64,000 nt of DNA from Lachnospiraceae bacterium (lineage in GTDB: Bacteria; Bacillota; Clostridia; Lachnospirales; Lachnospiraceae). Below the pieces are notes generated by a model. It did not search any database, had not been told where the DNA came from, and saw nothing but the letters and a program-made list of their open reading frames with translations. Of this stretch, positions 49,859 through 59,036 are shown in pieces. How positions within the stretch are numbered: position 1 is the stretch's first letter; every line of letters begins with the position of its first letter. Made by a program: the position numbers and the translations under genes. Location: NCBI GenBank assembly GCA_017405805.1, contig JAFQZU010000039.1:1-64000 (forward strand), given 5' to 3'.

Positions 49859-51208
49859 TCACCACTCCTCTTCCTCCTCGACTTCCACGACTTCTTCCTC
49901 GCCGCCTTCTTCAGAGGACTCCTCCTCGGAGGACTCTTCCTCGCGGGGGGCAGTCACGGTCGCGTGATCTTCGGGATAGTAGGTCGTGCCGTCGATGTCG
50001 AAGGTGTCGCAGTCGCCGCGGATGATGAAGATCATGGTGCGGCCGATGTTGAGCTGGACTTCGTCGCCGTTGTCGTCGTAGTAGGTCGTCGGCTCGTAAT
50101 CGTCGGGCTTGTCCCAGGTGACGTGGATCATTTTGCCGTTGGTGATGTAGAAGCCGTCATAGCCGTCGTTGTAGGGCTCCTCGATGCGGAACCAGAGGTA
50201 TTTGCTGTGCTCGCCGCTCGGCTCCTCCCAGCAGTAGGTCCACTGGCATCTCTGGATGAAGACGTTGGAGAAGGAGAGCTGCTCGCCGGTCGCGCCGTCC
50301 ACCTGGTCGTTGCCGTACAGGGTCTTGTAGTAGAGCTTGTCATCCGGATTATAGGAGAGCGCGGAGCGGGTGACAGGGAAAGAGCCTTCCATGTCGATCT
50401 CGGTAGCGGTCACTGCGTCGGGATACTGCTCGAGGGTGTTGGGAGAACCTTCCTTGACGAAGGAGAAGTTCTTGGTGTTGTAGTACTCTTCTCTGTGCTC
50501 TCTCTCGAAACCGGCCTGGTCGATGGCATTGTTGATGTGCTCGGAGTCGGTATATGCGGTGTGCTCGATGGCGACGCCGTCGTGAGGGATGCGGTAGAAG
50601 GCGCCGTAGTCGGAGCCCATCACGCCGCCCACGCCGTTGATGTTGTCGACGTCGTCGCGGGTGAGGATCTCACCGGTGAAGTCCACGGGTCCGCCAAAAT
50701 GAATGATGATCGGATCCCACTCGAGGGACTCATAGACGAAGTAGGAGCGGATGCTTCGGATGTTGCCGATGCGGTCCAGGCCCTGCCAGTCCTGCAGAAT
50801 GCCCATCTGGCGGCTCATGTTGCCTTCTTCCATGATCTCGTAGAAGACGCAGACGCGGTCAAGGCCGTACTGGGGCTGTGCTTCGGGATTGATAGGATAC
50901 ATGACTGCCAGCGGACGCTGTTTGGCCAGCTCGGGATCGATCTCCTCGCCGGTCAGCACGCTTCTGGGCACTTCGGGTTCCGGCTCAGGCTCGGGTTCGG
51001 GTTCCGGCTCGGGTTCTGGAGCGGGCGTCTCGACAGCGGGCTCCTCGACGGGGGCTTCAGCCTCCTCCTGCGGAGCTTCCTGGGGTTCTTCGGTTGCTTC
51101 TTCCGTCTGCTCCGTAGCTGCAGGGGCCGATGAGCCGCCGCATCCCGCAAGGACTGCGGACAGCGCTACAGCCGCCGCGAGCAGAGCACAAAGACTTCTC
51201 TTTCGCAT
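49859..51208 (-). CDS. DUF3048 lipoprotein
   Basis: The 449-residue protein begins with a lipoprotein signal (VALSAVLAGC, Cys about residue 23), then a Glu/Pro-rich spacer with PEPEPEPEPE (about 65-80), then a DUF3048 domain (about 90-400; compare YerB of Bacillus). The C-terminal 30 residues are almost all Glu/Ser. It is anchored outside the cell membrane; function unknown. The spacer probably lifts the domain through the cell wall. It ends at a terminator shared with recD2. Confidence 0.88.
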   Translation of the reverse strand: MRKRSLCALLAAAVALSAVLAGCGGSSAPAATEQTEEATEEPQEAPQEEAEAPVEEPAVETPAPEPEPEPEPEPEPEPEVPRSVLTGEEIDPELAKQRPLAVMYPINPEAQPQYGLDRVCVFYEIMEEGNMSRQMGILQDWQGLDRIGNIRSIRSYFVYESLEWDPIIIHFGGPVDFTGEILTRDDVDNINGVGGVMGSDYGAFYRIPHDGVAIEHTAYTDSEHINNAIDQAGFEREHREEYYNTKNFSFVKEGSPNTLEQYPDAVTATEIDMEGSFPVTRSALSYNPDDKLYYKTLYGNDQVDGATGEQLSFSNVFIQRCQWTYCWEEPSGEHSKYLWFRIEEPYNDGYDGFYITNGKMIHVTWDKPDDYEPTTYYDDNGDEVQLNIGRTMIFIIRGDCDTFDIDGTTYYPEDHATVTAPREEESSEEESSEEGGEEEVVEVEEEEEW

Positions 51209-51377
51209 AAAGTCCTCCTGTTTGCTTTTTCATATGAATGGTTGATTAGCGTAAAAGCCGTCAAAAGGCGGCACAGATAGAAATATTATAGTTTACAATC
51301 GGCCTCTTGTCCATGTGTTAATCGGGGAGGCGATGTGTTATGATGGGGGCAGAATTTCGGTTTCGGAAGGAGAGCTG

Positions 51378-53198
51378 ATGAAGACAGTACCGCATGCAGA
51401 GTATCCGCGGCCGCAGCTGCGGAGGGAGCACTGGGAGATCCTGAACGGGGAGTGGGAGTATGCTTTTCGCGCGACGGAGGACAGGCCCATTACGTATGAC
51501 GGGACCATCCTGGTCCCTTTTTCGCCGGAGACGGAGATGTCCGGCGTGGGAAGAACGCTCCGTCCGGGGGAATATCTGCACTACAGAAGGCAGATCAGCA
51601 CGAAGGCACCCGGCGAGGGCTGGCACCTCCTGCTGCACTTCGGGGCGGTGGACGAGCGCTGCGCCGTGTTCCTGAACGGGCAGTGCGCCGGCGGGCACAG
51701 GGGCGGATATCTGTCCTTCAGCATGGAGATCACGCCGTATCTGTCGCCGGAGGGCGAGGCCGAGATCACCGTCGTGGTGCAGGACGACACCGACGAGGGC
51801 TGGGCGGCCCGCGGCAAGCAGAAAACAGAGCCAGGGGGCATGTTCTATCCGGGACAGAGCGGCATCTGGAAGACGGTCTGGATGGAATGGGTGCCGCCCG
51901 TGTACATCGAGTCCGTCGTCATGGAGCCCCGGCTGGACGAGGGGTGCCTTGCGCTGCGTGTGACCCTGGGCGGGGCGATCGAGGCCGGCGCGGAGCAGAA
52001 TGCCGCGATTGAGGACAGCACGGCGCAGGCCGGCGCGGAAACGACCGGATACGCGATCCGCGCGGCCGCCTACAGCGGGAACGAGAAGTGCGGGGAAGCC
52101 GCGCTGGAGAACGGGAAGGAGACGCTGGTGAAGATCTCGCCCCTGCGCCTTTGGAGCCCGGAGGAGCCGCATCTGTACGACCTGGAGATCACGGCGGGAG
52201 AGGATCGCGCGGAGAGCTATTTTGCCATGCGGAAGTTTTCGCTGGGCAGGGACGCGAGAGGGATCCCGCGATTCATGTTAAACGGCAGGCCTTATTTCAT
52301 GAACGGGGTGCTGGACCAGGGGTACTGGCCGCAGAGCCTCATGACGCCGCCGGACGACCGCGCCATGGTGCTGGATATCCGGCGCATGAAGCGGCTGGGC
52401 TTCAATATGCTGCGCAAGCACGTGAAGGTGGAGTGCGACCGCTGGTACTATCACTGCGACAGGCTGGGCATGCTGGTCTGGCAGGACGCGGTGAACGGCG
52501 GCGGGAAATATGACATGAATTTCGTGTGCAATCTGCCGACGGTCTTTACGGCCATGCAGCGCATGGTGAAGGATGATCACGGATACGCGCGCTTTGCCAG
52601 GGAGGACCCGGAAGGACGCGAGGCCTTCGTCCGGGAGCTGGGCGAGATGATCGAGCAGCTCCGGAACGTGCCATCACTGTGCGTGTGGGGGCTCTTCAAC
52701 GAGGGATGGGGCCAGTTCGACGCCCGCAGGGTGACGGCGATGATCCGGAAGGCAGACAGGACGAGGCTCATCGATCAGGCCAGCGGCTGGTTCGACCAGG
52801 GCGGGGGCGATTTCAGGAGTATACACAATTATTTTCGCGTGCTGACGGTGAGGCCCGGCAGGCGGATCGCGGCGGTCACGGAATACGGTGGATACTCCTG
52901 CCTGATCCCGGGACACGCCAAAAGAAACGACATGAAGGCCTACCGGAAATTCGACACGCCGGAGGCCCTCATGGCCGCTTACGAGAAGCTAATCCTGCGG
53001 GATATCCTGCGCCAGATCCCGAACGGGCTGGGGGCGGCGGTCTACACGCAGCTCTCCGACGTGGAGGACGAGGTGAACGGGATCTATACCTATGACAGGG
53101 AGCTGCTGAAGCTGGATATGCGGACGGTGAGAAGGCTGAACCGGGCGGTGCAGAGAGTGTTTGAAAAGAGTGTTGCAGGAGCAGGAAAAAGAGTATGA
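51378..53198 (+). CDS. GH2 family glycosidase
   Basis: The 606-residue protein has the GH2 order: sugar-binding jelly roll (about 15-190), immunoglobulin-like domain (about 195-290) and a TIM barrel with NMLRKHVKVECDRWYYHCDRLG. The acid/base Glu is in LFNEGWGQF (about 440) and the nucleophile Glu in VTEYGG (about 501). It has no signal peptide and so acts on imported sugars. Specificity (beta-galactosidase, beta-glucuronidase or mannosidase) cannot be read from this. The ATG 51378 follows AAGGAGAG; it overlaps the GH3 start by ATGA, making an operon. An Ala/Glu-rich insert lies around residue 203-222. Confidence 0.9.
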   Translation: MKTVPHAEYPRPQLRREHWEILNGEWEYAFRATEDRPITYDGTILVPFSPETEMSGVGRTLRPGEYLHYRRQISTKAPGEGWHLLLHFGAVDERCAVFLNGQCAGGHRGGYLSFSMEITPYLSPEGEAEITVVVQDDTDEGWAARGKQKTEPGGMFYPGQSGIWKTVWMEWVPPVYIESVVMEPRLDEGCLALRVTLGGAIEAGAEQNAAIEDSTAQAGAETTGYAIRAAAYSGNEKCGEAALENGKETLVKISPLRLWSPEEPHLYDLEITAGEDRAESYFAMRKFSLGRDARGIPRFMLNGRPYFMNGVLDQGYWPQSLMTPPDDRAMVLDIRRMKRLGFNMLRKHVKVECDRWYYHCDRLGMLVWQDAVNGGGKYDMNFVCNLPTVFTAMQRMVKDDHGYARFAREDPEGREAFVRELGEMIEQLRNVPSLCVWGLFNEGWGQFDARRVTAMIRKADRTRLIDQASGWFDQGGGDFRSIHNYFRVLTVRPGRRIAAVTEYGGYSCLIPGHAKRNDMKAYRKFDTPEALMAAYEKLILRDILRQIPNGLGAAVYTQLSDVEDEVNGIYTYDRELLKLDMRTVRRLNRAVQRVFEKSVAGAGKRV

Positions 53199-56032
53199 CA
53201 GACAAGGGAAATATGATTGAGGACACAGGGGTGAAGCTCCCCGGCATGGAGGCGTTTAAGGCCAAGGCGCGCGAAGCGGCCGCCGAGGGCGTCGTCATGC
53301 TGGAGAACCGGGATCACGCGCTCCCGCTTGCGAGGGGGAGCCGGGCGGCGCTCTTCGGGCGCACCCAGTTCCACTACTATAAGAGCGGTACGGGTTCGGG
53401 AGGCATGGTCAACACGGCCTATGTGACCGGCGTCAGGGAAGCCATAGAGGCGGAATCGGCCTATGTGCTGGACGAAGAGGTGACGCGGGTATACAGGGAA
53501 TGGCTTGGGGGGCATCCTTTTGACGCGGGCGCGGGATGGGCGCAAGAGCCCTGGTTCCAGGAGGAGATGGTGCCGGACGAAAGCCTTGTGAAGCGCGCGG
53601 CTGCCCGAAACGACGCCGCCATCGTCATACTGGGAAGACTTGCCGGCGAGGACCGGGACAACAGCGCCGTCGAGGGAAGCTGGTTCCTCACGAAGGAGGA
53701 GGAGATGCTGCTCGAGCGTGTCTGCGGGGCTTTCGCGCGCACGATCGTGCTTCTGAACGTGGGAAATATCATCGATATGACGTGGGTGGAGCGGTATCGG
53801 CCCGCCGCGGTCCTCTATATCTGGCAGGGCGGCCAGGAGGGCGGAAACGGCGTGCTGGACGTGCTGACGGGGGACGTGTCCCCCTCGGGAAAACTCCCCG
53901 ATACCATCGCGCGGGACATCGCGGATTATCCGTCCACGGAAAACTTCGGGGACGCCGTCCGCAACATCTATAAAGAGGATATCTACGTGGGCTACCGGTG
54001 GTTCGAGACCTTTGCGAAGGACCGCGTGCTGTACCCCTTCGGGTACGGCCTGAGCTACACGTCCTTCAGCCTCCGGGTGGAGAGCATGACCATGATGGAT
54101 TCGGGCGGGATCGCCTTCCGCATGGAGATCACGAACACCGGGGACGTACCGGGCAGGGAAGTGGTGCAGGTTTACTGCGAGGCGCCCCAGGGCGCGCTGG
54201 GCAAGCCGGCCAGATCCCTCTGCGGGTACCGGAAGGTGCCGCTCCTTAAACCCGGCAAGTCCAGGACCTTCAAGATCATCGTGCAGCCGTCCTCCCTCAC
54301 TTCCTACGACGACAGCGGCGCGTCGGGCTTTAAGTCCGCGTGGGTGCTGGAGAAAGGAAAGTACGCCTTCTACGTGGGGACGGACGTGCGGAGCGCTGTT
54401 TTTGCCGGGAGCATCGAGCTGGGCGGAACGGCGCCCCTGGAACAGCTCGAGGAGGCCATGGCGCCGGTCCTTCCCTTCGAGCGGGTGAAACCGGTCAATG
54501 GCGCGGTCGGGAGCGAACCCGTGCCGCTGCGCAGGGAGGATCCCATGGAGCGGCGGGCGGAGCGGATGCCCGCAGACATTCCTTACGCCGGCGATCTCGG
54601 GATCAAGCTGGCGGACGTGGCGCGGGGCGACGCGCAGATGGAGGCCTTCCTCTCCCAGTGGACGGACGAGGACCTGAGCTGCGTCATGCGCGGCGAAGGG
54701 ATGTGCTCGCCCAAGGTGACGGCCGGGACGGCAGGCGCTTTTGGCGGGGTGACGGAGAGGCTCAGGGAGCTGGGGCTGCCCGCGGCCTGCTGCGCGGACG
54801 GGCCGGCCGGGATCCGGATGGACTGCGGCACGGTCGCCTTCTCCCTGCCCTCGGGCACGCTCCTCGCCAGCACCTGGAACAACAGTCTGGTGCGCGAACT
54901 GTTCGTGCTGGAGGGCCTGGAACTGCGCAAAAACAAGATCGACACCCTTCTCGGGCCCGGCATGAACATCCACAGGAGCCCCTTGAACGGGCGGAATTTC
55001 GAATATTTCAGCGAGGACCCCTATCTGACCGGCAAAATGGCCGCCGCCGAGCTCTGGGGCCTGCACGAGTACGGCGTGGAGGGCACCATCAAGCACTTTG
55101 TCTGCAACGACCAGGAGTACTGCCGCCACAGGGCGGACAGTGTCGTCTCGGAGAGAGCCCTGCGGGAGATCTATCTGAAGGGCTTTGAGATGGCGGTGAA
55201 GGACGGCGGCGCCACCTCCATCATGTCCACCTACGGGCCGGTCAACGGCACCTGGACGGCTTCCTCCTACGACCTTCTGACCACGATCCTGCGCGGGCAG
55301 TGGGGCTACAAGGGCATCGTGATGACGGACTGGTTTGCGGCCGGAAACGAGCCCGGCGGCGCGCCCTCCTCCAAACACACGGCTTACATGGGACGCGCCC
55401 AGAACGACCTGTTCATGGTGGTACGGGATTCCCGGACCAACTCGGAGGGGGACGACACCATGGAGGGACTGGCCGGGGGCAGAGTCACCCGGGCGGAGCT
55501 TATGCGGAACGCAGCCAATATCTGCCGGTTCCTGATCGAGACGCCCGCCTTCCCGCGCTCTCTGGGCGTCGTGACGCCGGTGGACGCCGCGCTGGCGCAG
55601 ATGGCGGACAGTGAGGACGCCTTGGGGCAGACGGCGGCGGATCTCTCTTTTGTCGGGACCTGCGAGATCCCGGTGCAGACGATCGACACGTCCAAAGGGG
55701 CGACGACCCTGATCGGCTTTACGCCGGCCGAGCGGGGCGTTTACCGCCTGGAGGCAGAGGTGTGCGCGGACGCGGTCAGCGAGCTGTCGCAGATCAACGC
55801 CGCGGTATCTTTTGACAGGGAGACCGTGGGCACGATCGCACTCACGGGCGCGGACAGGGAGTGGAGAACCGTGAGCATGGAGCTTCCGCCCATGTTCAAT
55901 CCCACTTTTTATCTGAAATTCTATTTCGCGCAGGCGGGCATGAAGATCCGCCGCTGCGGACTGGCGCTGGTGCGCTCTATAGAGCAAGACATCATCAGGG
56001 AAGCGGCAAAAAGACAGGGGACAGCAGAATGA
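53195..56032 (+). CDS. GH3 beta-glycosidase with inverted domain order
   Basis: The 945-residue enzyme has the GH3 parts in reversed order: the alpha/beta sandwich that is normally C-terminal comes first (GVVMLENRDHALPL at about 33, ILGRLAGEDRD), then a fibronectin-III-like domain (about 290-400), then the TIM barrel (about 470-790). The nucleophile Asp is in VMTDWFAAGNE, about residue 710, and KHFVCNDQE and GPGMNIHRSPLNGRNFEYFSED mark substrate-binding segments. This order is known in ruminal bacteria such as Ruminococcus albus. It has no signal peptide. It overlaps GH2 upstream and GtrA downstream by ATGA. Confidence 0.92.
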   Translation: MTDKGNMIEDTGVKLPGMEAFKAKAREAAAEGVVMLENRDHALPLARGSRAALFGRTQFHYYKSGTGSGGMVNTAYVTGVREAIEAESAYVLDEEVTRVYREWLGGHPFDAGAGWAQEPWFQEEMVPDESLVKRAAARNDAAIVILGRLAGEDRDNSAVEGSWFLTKEEEMLLERVCGAFARTIVLLNVGNIIDMTWVERYRPAAVLYIWQGGQEGGNGVLDVLTGDVSPSGKLPDTIARDIADYPSTENFGDAVRNIYKEDIYVGYRWFETFAKDRVLYPFGYGLSYTSFSLRVESMTMMDSGGIAFRMEITNTGDVPGREVVQVYCEAPQGALGKPARSLCGYRKVPLLKPGKSRTFKIIVQPSSLTSYDDSGASGFKSAWVLEKGKYAFYVGTDVRSAVFAGSIELGGTAPLEQLEEAMAPVLPFERVKPVNGAVGSEPVPLRREDPMERRAERMPADIPYAGDLGIKLADVARGDAQMEAFLSQWTDEDLSCVMRGEGMCSPKVTAGTAGAFGGVTERLRELGLPAACCADGPAGIRMDCGTVAFSLPSGTLLASTWNNSLVRELFVLEGLELRKNKIDTLLGPGMNIHRSPLNGRNFEYFSEDPYLTGKMAAAELWGLHEYGVEGTIKHFVCNDQEYCRHRADSVVSERALREIYLKGFEMAVKDGGATSIMSTYGPVNGTWTASSYDLLTTILRGQWGYKGIVMTDWFAAGNEPGGAPSSKHTAYMGRAQNDLFMVVRDSRTNSEGDDTMEGLAGGRVTRAELMRNAANICRFLIETPAFPRSLGVVTPVDAALAQMADSEDALGQTAADLSFVGTCEIPVQTIDTSKGATTLIGFTPAERGVYRLEAEVCADAVSELSQINAAVSFDRETVGTIALTGADREWRTVSMELPPMFNPTFYLKFYFAQAGMKIRRCGLALVRSIEQDIIREAAKRQGTAE

Positions 56033-56448
56033 TAGAGCAGATCAAGGAATTGTATTTTCGGCACAAGGAGGTCATCAACTACCTGATCGTGGGCGGGATG
56101 ACCACCCTTGTGAGTCTTTTAACGTATTACGGTCTTGTACTGACGGTGCTGGATCCGGAGAACCCGGTCCAGCTCCAGGCTGCCACGGTCATTTCCTGGA
56201 TCGCGGCGGTATCCTTCGCCTACGTCACGAACCGGAAATTCGTGTTCGAGAGCAAGCGGACGGATATCAAAAAAGAGGCTGCCTCCTTCGTGGCAGCCAG
56301 GATCGGGACACTCCTGATGGAGATGGCCCTCATGTTTCTCATGGTCAGCGTCATGCACATCAACGACAAGATCGCGAAGCTCGTCGTGCAGGTGCTTATC
56401 ATCATTGCCAATTATGTGCTGAGCAAGCTGTTCGTGTTCCGCAGCTAA
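56029..56448 (+). CDS. GtrA-family membrane protein
   Basis: The 139-residue protein has four helices (about 16-36, 46-66, 83-103, 112-132) and GtrA signatures INYLIVGG and AYVTNRKFVF near the middle. GtrA-like proteins are thought to flip undecaprenyl-phosphate-linked sugars. It overlaps the GH3 stop (ATGA) and is convergent with the AI-2E family gene, overlapping its stop by 4 bp. Whether it relates to the glycosidases is unclear. Confidence 0.85.
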   Translation: MIEQIKELYFRHKEVINYLIVGGMTTLVSLLTYYGLVLTVLDPENPVQLQAATVISWIAAVSFAYVTNRKFVFESKRTDIKKEAASFVAARIGTLLMEMALMFLMVSVMHINDKIAKLVVQVLIIIANYVLSKLFVFRS

Positions 56449-57641
56449 GAGGGGGTCGGCTCCTTTTTCTGCTCCTCCTTTTTTGACTCCTCATGCTCCT
56501 TGTTGAGGGCCGCGCGGCGGGCCTCCAGCTTCGGGATGATCAGGGTCTGGTAGGCGTAATCGGCGATGGCCGCCACGGGGATAGCGATCAGGATCCCGAC
56601 GACGCCCAGGATGCGGCCGCCCACGATGATGGACACGAGGATCCAGACCGGGGGAACGCCCAGCTGGTCGCCGAAGAGCTTGGGCTTGATGAAGTAGCCG
56701 TCCACGGTCTGGATAAAGAGCGTGAACAAGAGGAACCAGAGCGCGTACCAGGGCTTGACCAGGAACAGGAACATGGCGCCCAGGATGGCGCCCACGATGG
56801 GGCCGAAGGTGGGGGCCAGGTTGAAGACCGCCACGATGACGGACACCAGGATGGCGTAGGGCATGCCGGCGATCAGCATGAAGATCCAGTTGGCGACCCC
56901 GACGATCAGGGCGTCGATCAGACTGAAGGCCAGGTAGCGGACCATGATCACGTTGCAGGTGGAGGAAAACTGCATGATCCTCTCATAGGGGCCCGGCGGG
57001 ATCACGGCGCGCATGAAGCGCCTGTACCCGGAGACGAGGGAATCCTTGTCGGCCAGCAGATAAAAGGAGAGGATGACCGCGATAAAGCCCTCGAAAAAGC
57101 TGCGGCCGATATTGAAGAAGTTGGCCATCAGTCCGGTGATGTTCTCGGGCAGGACCGACGTGAGCTGGCTCAGCAGCGCGTCGCCGTTGGTGATCAGGGT
57201 GGAGAGGCCGAACTCCCAGTTGCTGGCCGTCTGGCTGAGGCGGTGCAGCATGAGCTGCAGGGAGCGGACATAGAGATTGAGGTTGCCCAGGAACATGGAG
57301 ATACTGTCCACGATCTGAGGGGTCAGCACGAAGGCGAGCGCCGCGATCAGAAGACCCACGAAAATGACGGTCAGAAGAACGGCGAGAAAGCGCTGGATGC
57401 GGCGGGACTTGAAGTTTCTCAGGAGCTTGTCCTCGACCAGCCTGACCAGGGGATCCAGCACATAGGCGAAGACGACGCCCAGGATGACGGGCTTTGCAAA
57501 AACGCCGATCGCATGCAGGGCGCGAAAAACCAGATGCAGATGATTGACTGCGGTGTACAAAAGCACAGCACTGCATGTGGCGACAGTATAGGCGACCCAC
57601 GGCTTGCGGAGGGAATTCTTGTCGAACTTCAATTTGCTCAC
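56445..57641 (-). CDS. AI-2E family transporter (YdiK/PerM-like)
   Basis: The 398-residue protein has about seven to eight membrane helices in the TqsA/PerM arrangement, with the family's conserved NLAPTFGPIVGAILGAM and DGYFIKPKLFGDQLGVPPVWIL segments, and a charged C-terminus (KKEEQKKE). Members export small molecules or act as Na+/H+ antiporters; AI-2 export is only one assignment. It has its own promoter at 57699-57727. The leader between promoter and start includes a GCTCCGG/CCGGAGC hairpin (57660-57681). Confidence 0.88.
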   Translation of the reverse strand: MSKLKFDKNSLRKPWVAYTVATCSAVLLYTAVNHLHLVFRALHAIGVFAKPVILGVVFAYVLDPLVRLVEDKLLRNFKSRRIQRFLAVLLTVIFVGLLIAALAFVLTPQIVDSISMFLGNLNLYVRSLQLMLHRLSQTASNWEFGLSTLITNGDALLSQLTSVLPENITGLMANFFNIGRSFFEGFIAVILSFYLLADKDSLVSGYRRFMRAVIPPGPYERIMQFSSTCNVIMVRYLAFSLIDALIVGVANWIFMLIAGMPYAILVSVIVAVFNLAPTFGPIVGAILGAMFLFLVKPWYALWFLLFTLFIQTVDGYFIKPKLFGDQLGVPPVWILVSIIVGGRILGVVGILIAIPVAAIADYAYQTLIIPKLEARRAALNKEHEESKKEEQKKEPTPS

Positions 57642-57698
57642 GACTCCTTCGGGAACTGGGCTCCGGCGCGTGATCCGGAGCTTTTTCTTTCTTCTTTC

Positions 57699-57727
57699 AT
57701 TATAAAATTCATGCCCCGGATAAACAA
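57699..57727 (-). promoter_or_regulatory. Promoter of the AI-2E family gene
   Basis: Minus strand: TTGTTT (57727-57722), 17 bp, TATAAT (57704-57699). Confidence 0.65.
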
Positions 57728-57729
57728 GG

Positions 57730-57760
57730 GCCGGCGGGAGGTTCCGCCGGCTCGTTTTTT
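57730..57760. terminator. Hairpin after DAHP synthase
   Basis: GCCGGCGG/CCGCCGGC (57730-57737, 57744-57751) with TCGTTTTTT on the plus strand. On the minus strand it lies at the end of the DAHP synthase gene but the T-run is weak. Confidence 0.55.
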
Positions 57761-57800
57761 CAACAAATTCAAAACGCGGTTTTTTTGCCGCAGGTCCCCG

Positions 57801-58841
57801 TCAGGGAAGGAGCTCCGCCAGGTCCAGGATCAGCTTTTCGGTCTTTCTCCAGCCCAGGCAGGGATCCGTGATGGACTTGCCGTACACGCCGCCGCCCACC
57901 TTCTGGCAGCCGTCCACGAGATAGCTCTCGATCATGAGACCCTTGACCAGGCCCCGGATCTCGGGGGAGAGCTGCATGCTGTGCAGCACGTCCTTGGCGA
58001 TGCGGATCTGCTCCTGGAACTGCTTGCCGGAATTGCTGTGGTTGGTGTCGATGATGACGGCCGGATTCTGCAGATCCCGCTTCTCATAGGCCTTCAGCAC
58101 CTGGATCAGGTCCTCGTAGTGGTAGTTGGGGATGTTCTGGCCGTACTTGTTGACGCTGCCGCGCAGGATGGCGTGGGCGAGGGGGTTTCCCGCGGTGCGC
58201 ACCTCCCAGCCGCGGTAGATGAATTTCTGCGGGCTTTGGGCGGCCTCGATGGAGTTCATCATGACCTCGATATCGCCGCTGGTGGGGTTCTTCATGCCGG
58301 CGGGGACGCCGATGCCGCTCGCGGTGATGCGGTGCTGCTGGTCCTCCGAGGAGCGGGCGCCGACGGCCGTGTAGGCCAGAAGGTCCGAGAGGTATCTGTG
58401 GTTTTCGGGATAGAGCATCTCGTCCGCGCAGGTAAAGCCGGTCTCGCGCACCACGCGCTGATGCATCTCGCGGATGGCAATGATCCCGGACAGCATATCC
58501 TCCCCTTTTTCGGGATCGGGCTGGTGGAGCATGCCCTTGTAGCCCTTGCCGACGGTCCGGGGCTTGTTGGTGTAGATGCGGGGAACGATGAAGATCTTGT
58601 CCTTCACCTTCTCCTGCACCGGGACCAGGCGGTGGACATATTCGAGGACCGCCTCTTCGTTGTCGGCGGAGCAGGGGCCGATGACAAGAAGGAGCTTACT
58701 GCTCTCTCCGGTCATGATCCTCGCGATCTCGTCATCTCTCTCATCTTTGATCCTCGCGATCTCCTCCGTGATGGGAAACTGGCGCTTGAGCTCCAGCGGG
58801 ACGGGGAGTTTGCGTATAAATTCCATGGGCATTTCTCTCAT
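57801..58841 (-). CDS. 3-deoxy-7-phosphoheptulonate synthase (class I DAHP synthase)
   Basis: The 346-residue enzyme has the AroF/G/H signatures LLLVIGPCSADN (about 50-61), PRTVGKGYKGMLHQPDP (about 95-110), GSVNKYGQNIPNYHYEDL shortened here, DTNHSNSGKQ and the metal ligand stretch SITDPCLGW. It joins phosphoenolpyruvate and erythrose-4-phosphate, the first step to aromatic amino acids. The N-terminal extension of about 45 residues could carry an allosteric contact. It has its own promoter (58893-58921) and AGGAGG before the ATG. Confidence 0.93.
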   Translation of the reverse strand: MREMPMEFIRKLPVPLELKRQFPITEEIARIKDERDDEIARIMTGESSKLLLVIGPCSADNEEAVLEYVHRLVPVQEKVKDKIFIVPRIYTNKPRTVGKGYKGMLHQPDPEKGEDMLSGIIAIREMHQRVVRETGFTCADEMLYPENHRYLSDLLAYTAVGARSSEDQQHRITASGIGVPAGMKNPTSGDIEVMMNSIEAAQSPQKFIYRGWEVRTAGNPLAHAILRGSVNKYGQNIPNYHYEDLIQVLKAYEKRDLQNPAVIIDTNHSNSGKQFQEQIRIAKDVLHSMQLSPEIRGLVKGLMIESYLVDGCQKVGGGVYGKSITDPCLGWRKTEKLILDLAELLP

Positions 58842-58892
58842 AATCAGCCTCCTGTTGAGTCACTTTTGCGCTTAAACGCGTCGATGTAGTAA

Positions 58893-58921
58893 ACTATTTC
58901 ATATTTTGGCGCAATAGTCAA
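58893..58921 (-). promoter_or_regulatory. Promoter of DAHP synthase
   Basis: Minus strand: TTGACT (58921-58916), 17 bp, AATAGT (58898-58893). Confidence 0.5.
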
Positions 58922-58962
58922 GAGCGGATCGCCGCACTGTTCCTGTGTACATACAAACCTGC

Positions 58963-58991
58963 TTGCCTAAACTGCGTTCATACTTTAATAT
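58963..58991 (+). promoter_or_regulatory. Promoter of ftsH
   Basis: TTGCCT (58963-58968), 17 bp, TAATAT (58986-58991), 46 bp before the ftsH start. Confidence 0.6.
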
Positions 58992-59036
58992 ATGTTACGA
59001 GCGTCATAAGAAAAGACGAGAGAAGGAGTGCGCGCA

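Noticed and set aside
53090..55987. Very long open frame (965 codons) antisense to the GH3 gene
   Set aside because: It mirrors codon positions of a well-supported glycosidase in GC-rich DNA, has an Arg/His/Pro-rich translation typical of antisense frames, and lacks a ribosome site.
56493..58889. 798-codon plus-strand frame across the AI-2E and DAHP synthase genes
   Set aside because: It is antisense to two clearly recognised genes and the gap between them; its translation is dominated by Asp/His/Gly and has no domain.
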